A DNA stretch of 64,000 nucleotides from Oceanicaulis sp. (GCA_040112665.1 CP157796.1:622813-686812), one strand, 5' to 3'; positions 43,054-52,155 are shown, counted from the first letter of the stretch. Notes: a model not told the origin generated them from the sequence alone. Made by a program: numbers and translations.

Positions 43054-43913
43054 GCGGCACGCTGCTCATCCTCGGCCGGTCCGGCCAGCTCGCCCGCGCG
43101 CTCGAGACCGCGGCGGGTGACGGATCGTGGGAACGCGTGGTGACCGCCGGCCGCAGCGAGGCCGATCTCTCCACACCCGGAGCTGTCCGCGCCCTGATCG
43201 AAAAGACCGAGCCGGGCGTGGTGATCAACGCCGCCGCCTACACCGCCGTGGACAAGGCCGAAAGCGAGCCTGACGCCGCCTTCGCCGTGAACGCGGACGG
43301 CGCGGGCGAAGCCGCCGCTGCGGCCACCGAAGCGGGGGCGCGCTTCATTCACGTGTCCACCGACTATGTGTTTTCCAGGAACGGGCCGCATGGCGAGTAC
43401 GCCCAGCCCGACCCGGTGAACGTGTACGGACGATCCAAGCTCGAAGGCGAGCGGCGCGTGCTCGAAGCCTGCCCCCGCGCCGCCATCGTCAGGACCGCCG
43501 GCGTGTTCAGCGGCCGGGGGTCGGATTTCCCAAGCGCGATGTGGCGGCTTGCGTGCGAGAACGCGCCGATCCGCGTCGTCACCGACCAGCGGGTCAGCCC
43601 CACCCCGGCCGATGATCTCGCCGTGCGCCTGCTCGCCCTCGCCGAGAAGGGCGGGTCGGGCGTCTTCCACTGCGCCGGCGCAAAAGGGCGCAGCTGGTAC
43701 AAGATCGCCGAAGCCGCGCTCGCCGCGCTCGCAAAAGCCGGCGGGCCTGAACGCGAAATCGAACCGATCAGCAGTGACGACATGCCCCGCCCGGCGCAGA
43801 GGCCGTCCGACTCCCGGCTTTCGAGCATGCGTCTTGAAGAGGCCACGGGCCTGCCCGCGCCGGACTGGAAGGCCGGGCTCGACCGCGCGGTGAAGGTCTG
43901 GCTGTCGGCCTGA
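43050..43913 (+). CDS. rfbD: dTDP-4-dehydrorhamnose reductase
   Basis: A 287-residue SDR reductase giving dTDP-L-rhamnose with NAD(P)H. LGRSGQLARAL is the nucleotide loop, VVINAAAYTAVDKAESEPD, HVSTDYVF, YGRSKLEGE (Tyr, Lys) and DQRVSPTPADDLA are present. It starts within the rfbB stop (ATGA). The next gene in the usual set, rfbA, is 900 bases further, beyond cysQ on the opposite strand. Confidence 0.94.
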   Translation: MSGTLLILGRSGQLARALETAAGDGSWERVVTAGRSEADLSTPGAVRALIEKTEPGVVINAAAYTAVDKAESEPDAAFAVNADGAGEAAAAATEAGARFIHVSTDYVFSRNGPHGEYAQPDPVNVYGRSKLEGERRVLEACPRAAIVRTAGVFSGRGSDFPSAMWRLACENAPIRVVTDQRVSPTPADDLAVRLLALAEKGGSGVFHCAGAKGRSWYKIAEAALAALAKAGGPEREIEPISSDDMPRPAQRPSDSRLSSMRLEEATGLPAPDWKAGLDRAVKVWLSA

Positions 43914-43922
43914 GCGCTCGGC

Positions 43923-44717
43923 TCAGCCCGCAGGCGCGCGCCCCCAGGCCACGAACGGACCGTTCTGATAGCCCGCGTCCGCCTTGCCGTAGGTAAAGGG
44001 GTCGCCGCCGGGCGTGGTGACCGCGCCGCCCGCCGCGGCCAGCACCGCATGGCCCGCCGCGATATCCCACTCCATCGTCGCGCCGAAGCGGGGGTAAAGG
44101 TCGGCCGCCCCCTCGGCGATCTTGCAGAATTTCAGCGACGACCCGGTCGGCACGAGGCGCGCCGCGCCATGCTCGCGCGCGAACCGCTCGGCGGCTTCGT
44201 CGACGCGCGAGCGGCTTGTCAGCGCGACGAGCCCGTCCTTCGGCGCGGCCCGCGTCCTGATAGGCCGCCAGTCCAGCGATCCGATGTCGGCGCCGGGCGT
44301 GGCGGCGGCGGTGAAGGCGCGCCTTCCCCCGGCGTAGATCTGCCCGAGCGCGGGAGCGTAGACGCATCCCGCGACCGGCACGCCGTGCTCGACGAGGGCG
44401 ATATTGATCGTGAACTCGCCGTTGCGATCGATGAACTCGCGCGTGCCGTCCACCGGATCGACCAGAAGGAAGCGCGCGCCGGTCTCGGGCCGGACCCCGG
44501 CGGCGAAGCTTTCTTCAGCCAGAACCGGGACGCCGGGCATCAGCCGTTTCAGCCAGTCCAGGATCACCGCTTCGGCCAGACGGTCCGCCTCGGTCACCGG
44601 CGAGCGGTCGGCCTTCTGTTCGGGCATGAAATCGTTCGCATAGACGTTCATCACCGGAACGCCCGCGTGAAGGCAGATCGCGGCGAGGGCGAACGCGATA
44701 TCGTCAGCATCGGTCAT
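43923..44717 (-). CDS. cysQ: 3'(2'),5'-bisphosphate nucleotidase / inositol monophosphatase family (CysQ)
   Basis: A 264-residue Mg-dependent phosphatase. PVTEADRLAEA, AEESF, VDPVDGTREF (metal-binding aspartates) and MEWDIAAGHAVL are the CysQ signature. It removes the 3'-phosphate of PAP formed in sulfate assimilation. It sits antiparallel between rfbD and rfbA. ATG 44717 follows GAGG; the frame is open upstream but that stretch belongs to the rfbA leader. A role in glycan sulfation cannot be shown from here. Confidence 0.9.
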   Translation of the reverse strand: MTDADDIAFALAAICLHAGVPVMNVYANDFMPEQKADRSPVTEADRLAEAVILDWLKRLMPGVPVLAEESFAAGVRPETGARFLLVDPVDGTREFIDRNGEFTINIALVEHGVPVAGCVYAPALGQIYAGGRRAFTAAATPGADIGSLDWRPIRTRAAPKDGLVALTSRSRVDEAAERFAREHGAARLVPTGSSLKFCKIAEGAADLYPRFGATMEWDIAAGHAVLAAAGGAVTTPGGDPFTYGKADAGYQNGPFVAWGRAPAG

Positions 44718-44811
44718 GACCTCAGGCCTAGACCAGCCCGGCCGCCGCGCCAAGCGCGAGGCTGGATCGGGCGCGTCGACATCGCCCGCGCTTGGAGCTA
44801 ACACGTCGGAC

Positions 44812-45708
44812 ATGACCGCACCGCTTCGAAACCCGGCCCTGAAGGGCGTTCTGCTGGCCGGAGGGCTGGGCACCCGGCTCGCCCCGCTGACCGCGGCCAT
44901 CTCCAAACAGCTTCTGCCGGTCTATGACAAGCCGCTGATCTATTACCCGCTTTCGACCCTGATGCTGGCCGGCGTGCGCGAGGTCTGCGTGATCTCCACG
45001 CCCGACCACCTGCCGCTCTATCAGCGGCTTCTGGGGGACGGGTCGGACTGGGGCATGGCGTTCACCTATGTCGTCCAGCCTGAACCCGCCGGCATCGCCC
45101 AGGCGCTGATCCTGGCCGAGGACTGGCTGGACGGGGCGGCCTCGGCGCTCGCGCTGGGCGACAATCTTCTCTATGCGAGCGGGCTCACCGGGCTTTTGCG
45201 CGAGGCGGCGCTGCTTGAAACCGGCGCAGTCAATTTCGCCTATCCGGTCCGCGATCCCAGCGTCTTCGGCGTGGTGGAGTTCGACGATGACGGCCGGCCG
45301 GTCGGCATCGAGGAAAAGCCGCGCGAGCCCAAAAGCCGCTGGGCAGTGACGGGGCTTTATTTCTACGACGGCACGGCGAGCGCGCGCGCCAGGGCGCTGA
45401 AACCTTCGAATCGCGGCGAGCTCGAGATCACCGACCTCAACCGCTCCTATCTCGCCGAGCAGGCGCTGAAGGTCGTCCGGCTCCCGCGCGGCGCAGCCTG
45501 GCTCGACACCGGCACGCTGGACGGGCTCGTCAGCGCAGGCGAATGGGTGCGCGCGGTGGAGCGCCAGCAGGGCTTCAAGGTCGCCTGCCCCGAAGAGATC
45601 GCCTTCCGCTCAGGCTGGATCGATCGCGAGGCGCTGTCGGGATTAGCGGCGCGCTACAAGAACGAATACGGCGCGTATCTCGCCGAAATCGCGCGCCTCC
45701 AGAGTTAG
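44812..45708 (+). CDS. rfbA: Glucose-1-phosphate thymidylyltransferase
   Basis: A 298-residue nucleotidyltransferase for dTDP-glucose, first step of dTDP-rhamnose synthesis. GVLLAGGLGTRLAPLT and SKQLLPVYDKPLIYYPLSTL are unmistakable; GDNLLY, FGVVEFDDDGRPVGIEEKP and TGLYFYDG follow. ATG at 44812 has a GGAG further upstream. The 94 bases between it and the divergent cysQ start must hold its promoter. Tail to tail, four-base overlap, with the epoxide hydrolase-like gene. Confidence 0.95.
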   Translation: MTAPLRNPALKGVLLAGGLGTRLAPLTAAISKQLLPVYDKPLIYYPLSTLMLAGVREVCVISTPDHLPLYQRLLGDGSDWGMAFTYVVQPEPAGIAQALILAEDWLDGAASALALGDNLLYASGLTGLLREAALLETGAVNFAYPVRDPSVFGVVEFDDDGRPVGIEEKPREPKSRWAVTGLYFYDGTASARARALKPSNRGELEITDLNRSYLAEQALKVVRLPRGAAWLDTGTLDGLVSAGEWVRAVERQQGFKVACPEEIAFRSGWIDREALSGLAARYKNEYGAYLAEIARLQS

Positions 45709-46667
45709 CCGAAGCGCCGCCCGATCCAGTCCAGCATCAATCCGTTGAGCTGGTCGGGCGCCTCGTACTGCGTCCAGTGCCCGCAATCCTCGATCACGTG
45801 CATTTCCAGATCCTTGCACAGCGCGGGCATCCAGGCGGCGAGCTTGGGCGGCAGCATGAAATCGCACTCCGCGCTGATCATCAGGCAGGGCATGGAGAGG
45901 CGGTGATCGACTCCGCCCAGCCGCTCCCAGTTCGCGTCGAAATTCCGGTACCAGTTGATCCCGCCGCGAAAGCCGGTCTCGCGATAGATGCGGGCGTATT
46001 CCGCGCGGGTTTCGGGCGGCACGACGATCTGATCCTCGGGACGGCCGCCCCGCGCGATGAAGTCCTCGAACCGGTCCGGCAGATGGGTGACCGAGGGCGG
46101 CAATTTGTCGAGCGCGGCGGCGGGCGGCGGTCCGCCGAAGACGAAGGCGAAGAACGCGTCCTCGCGGCCCTTGAAGATGTCGTCGGCCGCCTCGTCCTGG
46201 AAACGGACGATGTAGTGCGCCTCGCCGGCCTGCTCGCGAAACACTTCGGTGGGCGGCATCGACCCGCGCGGCAGGTGGGGCGTGTTCACCCCGATCGCGC
46301 CGAGGAACCGGTCCGGGATCAGGCAGGCGGCGTGCCACATCAGGATACCGCCCCAGTCATGACCGGCGATCACCGCCTTCTCGATATCGAGCGCGTCGAG
46401 CAGGCCGGAGAGGTCGCCGGTCAGCCGGTCCACCCCGTAGGCCTTGATCTCATGGGGCCGGTCAGACCCGCCGAAGCCGCGATTGTCCGGCGCGATGACG
46501 CGGTAGCCTGCGTTCGCCAGCGCCTCGATCTGTTTCGCCCAGCTCATCGCCAGCTCCGGCCAGCCGTGCAGCAGCAGCACCGGCAGACCGTCATCGGGCC
46601 CGGCCTCGTGGACCGACAGGGTCACCTCGCCGACATCGATCTTCCGGGCGGGGGGCATGGGGGTCAT
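45705..46667 (-). CDS. Alpha/beta hydrolase, epoxide hydrolase-like
   Basis: A 320-residue protein with the epoxide hydrolase layout. HGWPE near residue 34 forms the oxyanion site, DNRGFGGSD follows, GHDWGG supplies the aspartate nucleophile (rather than serine), and DCGHWTQYEAP near 298 supplies the histidine. The ATG at 46667 overlaps the rarD stop by four bases, so rarD and this gene are probably co-translated. The frame is open for another 700 bases upstream, but that is a shadow of rarD. Substrate unknown. Confidence 0.87.
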   Translation of the reverse strand: MTPMPPARKIDVGEVTLSVHEAGPDDGLPVLLLHGWPELAMSWAKQIEALANAGYRVIAPDNRGFGGSDRPHEIKAYGVDRLTGDLSGLLDALDIEKAVIAGHDWGGILMWHAACLIPDRFLGAIGVNTPHLPRGSMPPTEVFREQAGEAHYIVRFQDEAADDIFKGREDAFFAFVFGGPPPAAALDKLPPSVTHLPDRFEDFIARGGRPEDQIVVPPETRAEYARIYRETGFRGGINWYRNFDANWERLGGVDHRLSMPCLMISAECDFMLPPKLAAWMPALCKDLEMHVIEDCGHWTQYEAPDQLNGLMLDWIGRRFG

Positions 46668-47602
46668 GGCTGGTCCTTCGCGGCGCGTCGTTTCCGGCGT
46701 TCCCAGATTAGAAGATCGGCGACGAACACGGCCAGCCCCGCCCAGATCAGGCCGAAGGTGACCGCATGGGCCGCGGTGAAGGGCTCTCCGTAATAAAGCC
46801 CGACGCAGAACTGCAGGGTCGGCGCGAGAAACTGCGCCGCACCGATCACTGCGAAGCTCAGCCCGCGCGCGCCCAGGATGAAGAACAGGAGCGGCGCCAC
46901 CGTCATCGGACCTGTGAGGATCAGAAGCGCCGCTTCGCCCCAGCCCGCCCTGAAATGCCCGCCCCCGCCGAACTCGACGAAGACCAGCGCGACAAGGCTC
47001 GGCCCGGCGATGATCACCGTCTCCCAGAACAGTCCGATCCGCCCGTCGGTCGCCACTGTCTTGCGGATATAGGCGTAGGCGGTGAAGCTCGCGGCGAGAA
47101 ACAGCGCAATGACGGGAAGCTCGCCCACGGTGACGATCTGGTTGATCACGCCCAGGGCGGCCAGCCCGACCGCGACCGCGCGCAACCGGCCGAAGCGCTC
47201 GGATGCGATGAACACCCCGACCGCGACATTCATCAGCGGGTTGATGAAATATCCCAGCGAGACCTCGAGCACCTGATCGGTGTTCACCGCGAAGATGAAG
47301 GTCCACCAGTTCGCCCCGATCAGCGCCGCGCTGAGCAGCAGAAGACCCACCGCTTTCGGATCGGCGAGCACCGACATCGCCGCGCGCCATTTGCGCGCCG
47401 CGATCACCAGCACGGCCAGAAGCGGAACCGACCAGATCGCCCGGTGCAGCACGATCTCGGTCGGCCCGGCGAAGCTCAGGAATTTATAGAAGATCGGCGA
47501 CAGCCCCCAGATCGCATAGCCGGCGAGCACGGTGGCTGCGGCGGGCGCGGGGGCGAGGCGGCCGGATTCAGGGCTCGGCGGCGGGGACTTTGAAGCGCTC
47601 AT
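46664..47602 (-). CDS. rarD: EamA/RarD family transporter
   Basis: A 312-residue inner-membrane protein with ten probable helices. GYAIWGLSPIFYKFL, EIVLHRAIWSVPL, NWWTFIFAVNTDQVLEVSLGYFINPL and LQFCVGLYYGEPF match the RarD (chloramphenicol-sensitive protein) branch of the drug/metabolite transporter superfamily. Substrate is unknown. A short Pro/Ser-rich cytosolic start precedes helix one. Co-translated with the hydrolase gene downstream. Confidence 0.92.
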   Translation of the reverse strand: MSASKSPPPSPESGRLAPAPAAATVLAGYAIWGLSPIFYKFLSFAGPTEIVLHRAIWSVPLLAVLVIAARKWRAAMSVLADPKAVGLLLLSAALIGANWWTFIFAVNTDQVLEVSLGYFINPLMNVAVGVFIASERFGRLRAVAVGLAALGVINQIVTVGELPVIALFLAASFTAYAYIRKTVATDGRIGLFWETVIIAGPSLVALVFVEFGGGGHFRAGWGEAALLILTGPMTVAPLLFFILGARGLSFAVIGAAQFLAPTLQFCVGLYYGEPFTAAHAVTFGLIWAGLAVFVADLLIWERRKRRAAKDQP

Positions 47603-47643
47603 GGCCCGCGCTTAGCGCGGAACGGGCGCGGCGTCATTCCGGT

Positions 47644-47961
47644 CTATGCGGTCGCCTTGCGCGCGGCGACGATCCGGCCCAGCCGCCAGACCATCCACAC
47701 CGCCGACCAGACATGGCCGAGCACCGGAAGCGGCAGGATGAAGACGAGCGCGATCGTCTTGTTCGGCTCGAGGATCCAGATCAGGACCGCGACGAAAAAG
47801 AAGCTCAGATACAGGTCGAACAGGCTGACCACGCCCCAGGGCTCGCTGATCAGCCAGGCGATCGCTTCGGAGAGCGACTGGTTCGCCGTGACGATCGCCC
47901 AGACGATGAGGGCCAGCAGGATGAGACCGCCCAGGGCGGAGAGGATGCGGACGAGGGTCAT
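47644..47961 (-). CDS. Small multi-pass membrane protein (DUF1475-like)
   Basis: A 105-residue protein with three probable helices (5-27, 42-63, 68-92). The central VSLFDLYLSFFFVAVLIW and the WSAVWMVWRL end resemble short proteins of the DUF1475/DUF2834 kind, but I cannot name the family firmly. A basic tail probably faces the cytosol. It stands between rarD (41 bases) and the symporter (65 bases) on the same strand. Confidence 0.68.
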   Translation of the reverse strand: MTLVRILSALGGLILLALIVWAIVTANQSLSEAIAWLISEPWGVVSLFDLYLSFFFVAVLIWILEPNKTIALVFILPLPVLGHVWSAVWMVWRLGRIVAARKATA

Positions 47962-48026
47962 CGGCGAAGCTCCGTTGTGAGGCTCACCTGTCTACGTCCG
48001 CGCCGCCCCGGCGGTTCATCGCCGGC

Positions 48027-49352
48027 CTAGTCCCGGTCCGCGTCCGCGACCTCCGGCGGCGCGTCCTTCGGCGTGTAGGGCGTGTCGGCCGGGTGGCGGA
48101 ACAGGTCTTCGTCGAGCTCGCCTTCCCACTTGGCCACCACCGTCGCGACGGTCGCGTCGCCGGTGACGTTCAGCGCGGTGCGGGCCATGTCCATGATCCG
48201 GTCGACCGGCAGGATGAAGCCCACCACGATGGCGATCTGCTCAGGCGGGACCCCGAAGGTCTGAAGCACGATCGCCAGCAGGAACAGCCCGGCGCTGGGG
48301 ATTCCGGCCGCGCCGATCGAGGCGATGGCGGCGGTGAAGGCGATCAGAACGTAATTGGTGAAGGTCAGGTCGTAGCCGAAGGCCTGGGCGGTGAAGAGCG
48401 CCAGAATGCCGAGATAGAGCGCGGTGCCGTCCATGTTGATCGTCGCGCCCAGAGGCAGGACCGAACCGGCGATCGAGCGTTTGACGCCCAGATTCTCGCT
48501 GGCGTTGGCGATGGTCACCGGCAGGGTCGCGCTCGAGCTGGCGGTGGAATAGGCCACCGCGATCGCGTCCATCATGCCGCGGATGAAATTCATCACCGGC
48601 AGGCCGAGCACGAAGCGGATGATGCCGCCATAGATCAGCACCGCATGGGTGAAGAGCCCGGCGTAGACCGCAGCGATCAGGATGGCGATGGCGCGCAGCG
48701 CCTCAAGCCCCTGCTCGGCCACGGTGAAGCTCACCAGCGCGAAGACGCCGAAGGGCGCGACCTCCATGACGATGTGGGTGACCTTCAGCACCACGTCGGA
48801 GGCTTGCGTGAAAAGGTCTCCGACGAGCTTGCCGGCCTTGCCGGCCATCAGGATGCCCACGCCCAGCAGAACCGCGAAGAAGATCACGGCCAGAACGTCC
48901 CCGTCGGCCAAGGCCGCGACCGGATTGTCCGGCACGATGGCGAGCAACCGGTCGACCAGGCTTTCAGACTGGGTGGACACCGGCACCGCGTCCGCGCCGC
49001 CCAGATCCACGCCCTCGCCGGGCCGGAAGGTGAGCCCGAAAATGATCCCGATGATGTTGGCGAAGAAGGTGGTGGCGAAATAGAGCACGATCGTCTTGAT
49101 CCCGATCGAACCGAGCTTGGCCGGATCGCCCAGCGCCACGACGCCCGCCACCAGCGTGGTCAGGATCAGCGGTACGATGAGCATGCGGATCAGCCGGATG
49201 AACAGATCACCCACCGGTTTGACGTAGGTCTCGAGGAACTCGGCCGTCACGTCAGGGCCGAAGAGCTGGGTCGCGCCCAGGCCTACGATCACGCCGAGGA
49301 CCAGAGCCCCGAGCACGCGCTGCCACAGCGCGACGCCGAACCACCATTTCAT
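48027..49352 (-). CDS. Dicarboxylate/amino acid:cation symporter (DAACS family)
   Basis: A 441-residue transporter of the GltP/DctA family. LIRMLIVPLILTTLVAGV, the serine-rich hairpin with AYSTASSSATLPVT, the NMDGTALYLG binding motif and the second hairpin with AGIPSAG are clear, and eight helices fit. It imports glutamate/aspartate or C4-dicarboxylates with Na+ or H+; which one cannot be decided by eye. The tail is acidic and cytosolic. Confidence 0.93.
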   Translation of the reverse strand: MKWWFGVALWQRVLGALVLGVIVGLGATQLFGPDVTAEFLETYVKPVGDLFIRLIRMLIVPLILTTLVAGVVALGDPAKLGSIGIKTIVLYFATTFFANIIGIIFGLTFRPGEGVDLGGADAVPVSTQSESLVDRLLAIVPDNPVAALADGDVLAVIFFAVLLGVGILMAGKAGKLVGDLFTQASDVVLKVTHIVMEVAPFGVFALVSFTVAEQGLEALRAIAILIAAVYAGLFTHAVLIYGGIIRFVLGLPVMNFIRGMMDAIAVAYSTASSSATLPVTIANASENLGVKRSIAGSVLPLGATINMDGTALYLGILALFTAQAFGYDLTFTNYVLIAFTAAIASIGAAGIPSAGLFLLAIVLQTFGVPPEQIAIVVGFILPVDRIMDMARTALNVTGDATVATVVAKWEGELDEDLFRHPADTPYTPKDAPPEVADADRD

Positions 49353-49413
49353 GAACGACTCTCCGCCCTAAGCCCTTGTCTCGGGCGCGAGCGTAAGCCC
49401 GCCTCAGCGGAAA

Positions 49414-49710
49414 TCAACGCCGGACGGCGGCGTCGAAAAGCTTGAACCCGATCATGCGCAGCGCGATCAGCGCCCAGATGCCGCCTGCGATCAGCGCCCA
49501 GGGCGCGAGACCATGGCCCGGATCGAGCCTTGAAAGCGCGATCAGACCGGCCGCGCCGAGCGCGTTCAGGCCGACGATCCGCCAGGAAATGTCGCGATAG
49601 CGCTCCGCCGCGCGCATGGTCCGGCCGGAAAACCAGCGCCAGGCGCGCGCCGCCCGGCCGCCGTCATGGGCGCGCCGGTCGGTTTCACGGATGTGGGACG
49701 CATCGCTCAT
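49414..49710 (-). CDS. Small membrane protein, hypothetical
   Basis: A 98-residue protein with a basic N-terminal 40 residues rich in Arg and Trp, then two hydrophobic segments (about 45-60 and 66-86) and a short basic end. I do not recognise it. It lies between the symporter and a sensor kinase gene that ends 45 bases upstream on the same strand. Confidence 0.55.
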   Translation of the reverse strand: MSDASHIRETDRRAHDGGRAARAWRWFSGRTMRAAERYRDISWRIVGLNALGAAGLIALSRLDPGHGLAPWALIAGGIWALIALRMIGFKLFDAAVRR

Positions 49711-49755
49711 AAAGGTCAGGATACGGACTTTTTACGTCCAGGTCAAAGACGCGCC

Positions 49756-51300
49756 TCAGCCCTCCTCCCAGCCCCGGGACACAGGCGCGGAGACGACGCA
49801 GCGCAATCCGTCCGCGCCGAGCTCGAAAACCGTTTCCGCGCCCATCTGCGCGGGCAGGGCGCGCTCGATCAGCTCGCGTCCGAACCCGTCTTCGCCGGCG
49901 GCCGGCCGGGGTTCGGTCCAGCGTTCGGTCCATTCGACCGACAGCCGGCGCTTCTCACCGGCCTCCTCCACCCGCCAGACGATGGCCAGCGATCCGTCAG
50001 GCCCTGTCAGCGCGCCGTGCTTGAGCGCGTTCGTCATCAGCTCGTGCAGGACCAGCGCGAAGGTCTGAAGGCGAGACGAGGCGAGCGTGACGCCTTCAGG
50101 ACCGTCGAGCGTGATCTGGCTGCGCACCTCGCCTTCGTGAAGGCCGTGCGCTTCAAGCTCGGTCAGCAGTAGCGAGTCGAAACTCACCCGCCGGCCCGCG
50201 TCGAGCCGGGACAGAAGGCCTGTCGCCCGGCCCAGCGCGTGAAGGCGCGCCATGAAGCGGTGTTCGAAATCGTCGAGATCGGTGCTGTTGGCGCGGGTGC
50301 GCCGGGCGACCGAGAGCACCACGCCCAGAAGATTTCGCGTGCGATGCTGCAACTCGTCGACCAGCACCTCCTGGCGGGCGGCGATGCGGCGTTCCTCGGT
50401 GACGTCGCGGAAGATGTGCGCTGCGCCGATCTGGTTACCCGCCGTGTCGTGCACGGGGCTGAAGCGCAGATCGTAATAGCGGGCGGTTGCGGGGTCGGGC
50501 CCGAACTCCATGACCGTGTTGAAGGTCTCGCCGCCCAGCGCGCGGTCCCAGATGTCCTTCGCCTTGCGGCGCTCCTCGGGCCAGCTGTGGATGCCCTCAA
50601 GCAGGTGATCGCCCTGCCCGATCGGCGCGCCCCACAGCCGCGCGTACTCGGCGGAATAGGCGGAATTGCAGAACAGGACCCGGTAATCGAAATCGATGGC
50701 GGCGATGAGATCGGTCGTCCCCTCCGCGACGCCATGCAGGACCGCTTCGGTGCGGGCGCGTCGAGCCTCGGCCTCGGACCTCATGAGCGCCGACCAGATC
50801 AGATCGGCGGTGCGGCCCACGAGCGCCAGTTCGGCCTCCGGCCAGGCGCGCGGCGCCGCGGTGGTCGCGCATAACGCGCCGAGCAGCGCGCCCTGCTTGA
50901 GGACTGGCGCGACGGCCAGGCCGATAATGTCCAGCGCCGTACAGGCGGCGCGGTCCGCATCGGGCAGGGCGTCGCTCGTCCGGCTGTCTTCGACGCCGTA
51001 GGGCCGGCCGGCTCGCAACAGGGGCATGGACCACTGGAAATCCGAAACCTTGTGCCGGCCGGCGAGCGTGCCGCCGCGCACCACGTGATCGCGCCGCACC
51101 AGAGAAACCCCCGACGCCTCGTCGATCGTCACATAGTAGACCCTGTCGGCGTCGAGGCGCTCGGCCAGCCGCTTGCAGGCTTCCGCCTCGATCGCTTCCG
51201 GATCGGAAAGGGTGCGCAGCGCGGCGGCCAGGCCGTCGAGAAAGCGCCGATCCTCCGGCGCGAGCGGGGCGCCGCCGTCCGTGTCGTCAGTCGAACCCAT
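49756..51300 (-). CDS. HWE-family sensor histidine kinase with GAF and PAS domains
   Basis: A 514-residue soluble kinase. A GAF domain spans about 15-170, a PAS domain about 185-300 (FDYRVLFCNSAYSAEYA, then AAHIFRDVTEERR), and the HWE kinase core about 310-514. H319 in VDELQHRTRNLLG is the phosphorylated histidine, HELMTNALKHGAL is the N-box, and a SVEWTE stretch gives the WxE motif. No membrane segment, so it senses a cytosolic signal such as light or redox state. No response regulator is adjacent. ATG 51300 is preceded by TAGGTG; the in-frame start nine bases upstream is less likely. Confidence 0.9.
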   Translation of the reverse strand: MGSTDDTDGGAPLAPEDRRFLDGLAAALRTLSDPEAIEAEACKRLAERLDADRVYYVTIDEASGVSLVRRDHVVRGGTLAGRHKVSDFQWSMPLLRAGRPYGVEDSRTSDALPDADRAACTALDIIGLAVAPVLKQGALLGALCATTAAPRAWPEAELALVGRTADLIWSALMRSEAEARRARTEAVLHGVAEGTTDLIAAIDFDYRVLFCNSAYSAEYARLWGAPIGQGDHLLEGIHSWPEERRKAKDIWDRALGGETFNTVMEFGPDPATARYYDLRFSPVHDTAGNQIGAAHIFRDVTEERRIAARQEVLVDELQHRTRNLLGVVLSVARRTRANSTDLDDFEHRFMARLHALGRATGLLSRLDAGRRVSFDSLLLTELEAHGLHEGEVRSQITLDGPEGVTLASSRLQTFALVLHELMTNALKHGALTGPDGSLAIVWRVEEAGEKRRLSVEWTERWTEPRPAAGEDGFGRELIERALPAQMGAETVFELGADGLRCVVSAPVSRGWEEG

Positions 51301-51352
51301 ACAGCACACCTAACACGTCACCGGCCGATAGCGAGGCGCCCGAACCGTGTTC

Positions 51353-51389
51353 TAAAAAGAAAACCCCGCCGGCTGTGACGCCGGCGAGG
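51353..51389 (-). terminator. Rho-independent terminator after ahpD
   Basis: On the minus strand CGCCGGC, six loop bases and GCCGGCG (complement of 51367-51386) form a seven-pair GC stem followed by GGGG, TTTT, C and TTTTT. It lies 42 bases after the ahpD stop and before the kinase gene, so it should end the ahpC-ahpD message. It is the clearest intrinsic terminator in the window. Confidence 0.85.
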
Positions 51390-51430
51390 CGAGGTCCGGG
51401 TGCGGAACCCGGCGACAGGAGAGGGTCGGA

Positions 51431-51964
51431 TCAGGCGTTGAGCGCGTTCTCGGCCCGCACGATCGCAGCGGCTGCGGCCACGACGGCGGCGATGCGAACG
51501 GCGGCCTGGATCTGCTCGGCGGACAGGCCCGCCTTGCGCAGCTCGTGCTCATGGGCGTCGATGCACATGCCGCAGCCGTTGATCGCCGAAACCGCCAGCG
51601 ACCAGAGCTCGAAATCGGCCTTGTCCACGCCGGGATTGCCGATGACGTTCATCCGCAGCTTGGCCGGCAGGGTCTTGTAATCGCTCGCCTTGGCCAGGTG
51701 CACGAAGCGGTAGTACACGTTGTTCATGCCCATGATCGAGGCGGCGGCCTTCGCGCCGGCGATCGCCTCGGCGCTGAGCTTGTCCTCGATCTCGGCGGTG
51801 AGGTCGGCGAGCACCTCGGCGTCGCCCAGCGCGTAGGCCGAGGCCAGGAAGCAGCCGTACTTCTTCTGGTCGTCCAGCACGGTTTCGCGCGCCAGCGAGC
51901 TCAGGTTCAGCTTGATGTCCTTGGCGTGATCGGGAATGCGGTTCTTCAGCGCGTCGAGGCTCAT
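51431..51964 (-). CDS. ahpD: Alkyl hydroperoxide reductase AhpD
   Basis: A 177-residue protein of the AhpD family. The active site [14 protein letters not shown] gives C131, C134 and H138, the spacing of the mycobacterial enzyme, and [12 protein letters not shown] lies before it. It regenerates reduced AhpC or acts as a hydroperoxidase by itself. ATG at 51964 has GGAGACGC upstream. It is 191 bases after ahpC, an interval packed with inverted repeats, and is followed by a terminator. Confidence 0.93.
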   Translation of the reverse strand: MSLDALKNRIPDHAKDIKLNLSSLARETVLDDQKKYGCFLASAYALGDAEVLADLTAEIEDKLSAEAIAGAKAAASIMGMNNVYYRFVHLAKASDYKTLPAKLRMNVIGNPGVDKADFELWSLAVSAINGCGMCIDAHEHELRKAGLSAEQIQAAVRIAAVVAAAAAIVRAENALNA

Positions 51965-51993
51965 CAGGCGTCTCCATGTCTTTTGGGGGTGAG

Positions 51994-52072
51994 CCGGACC
52001 GGCCGCGGCCCGGACAGGCGCTTCGCCTCTCGGGGATGCGAAGACTTTGGGGGATGGGCGCGGCCGGTCCGG
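51994..52072 (-). other. Large nested inverted repeat in the ahpC-ahpD interval
   Basis: Fourteen-base perfect arms, 51994-52007 and 52059-52072, can pair around a 51-base loop that itself contains a six-pair hairpin (52021-52026 with 52038-52043, CTTCGC with GCGAAG). Both would form in the ahpC-ahpD transcript just upstream of the ahpD ribosome site. No U-tract follows, so this is not a standard terminator. Confidence 0.6.
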
Positions 52073-52108
52073 CGCTCGCCCCGGAAGTTCCGGAGCGAGG
52101 GCGGGAGA

Positions 52109-52125
52109 GGCCGCTCGGGGCGGCC
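52109..52125 (-). other. GC hairpin shortly after ahpC
   Basis: GGCCGC-TCGGG-GCGGCC (six-pair stem, five-base loop) lies 31 bases after the ahpC stop codon on the minus-strand message. Without a U-tract it is more likely an RNA-stabilising or attenuating element than a strong terminator, and may let ahpC be expressed above ahpD. Confidence 0.5.
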
Positions 52126-52155
52126 GGAAGACCAGCCGCCCCTTGCGATTTCGGC

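Noticed and set aside
46668..47390. Upstream extension of the epoxide hydrolase frame
   Set aside because: The extra part is Arg/Gly-rich and lies in another frame of rarD; the ATGA overlap at 46664-46667 marks the real start.
48093..49445. 450-codon plus-strand frame opposite the symporter gene
   Set aside because: Very His, Asp, Arg and Gln-rich, no start signal, and antisense to a clear transporter.
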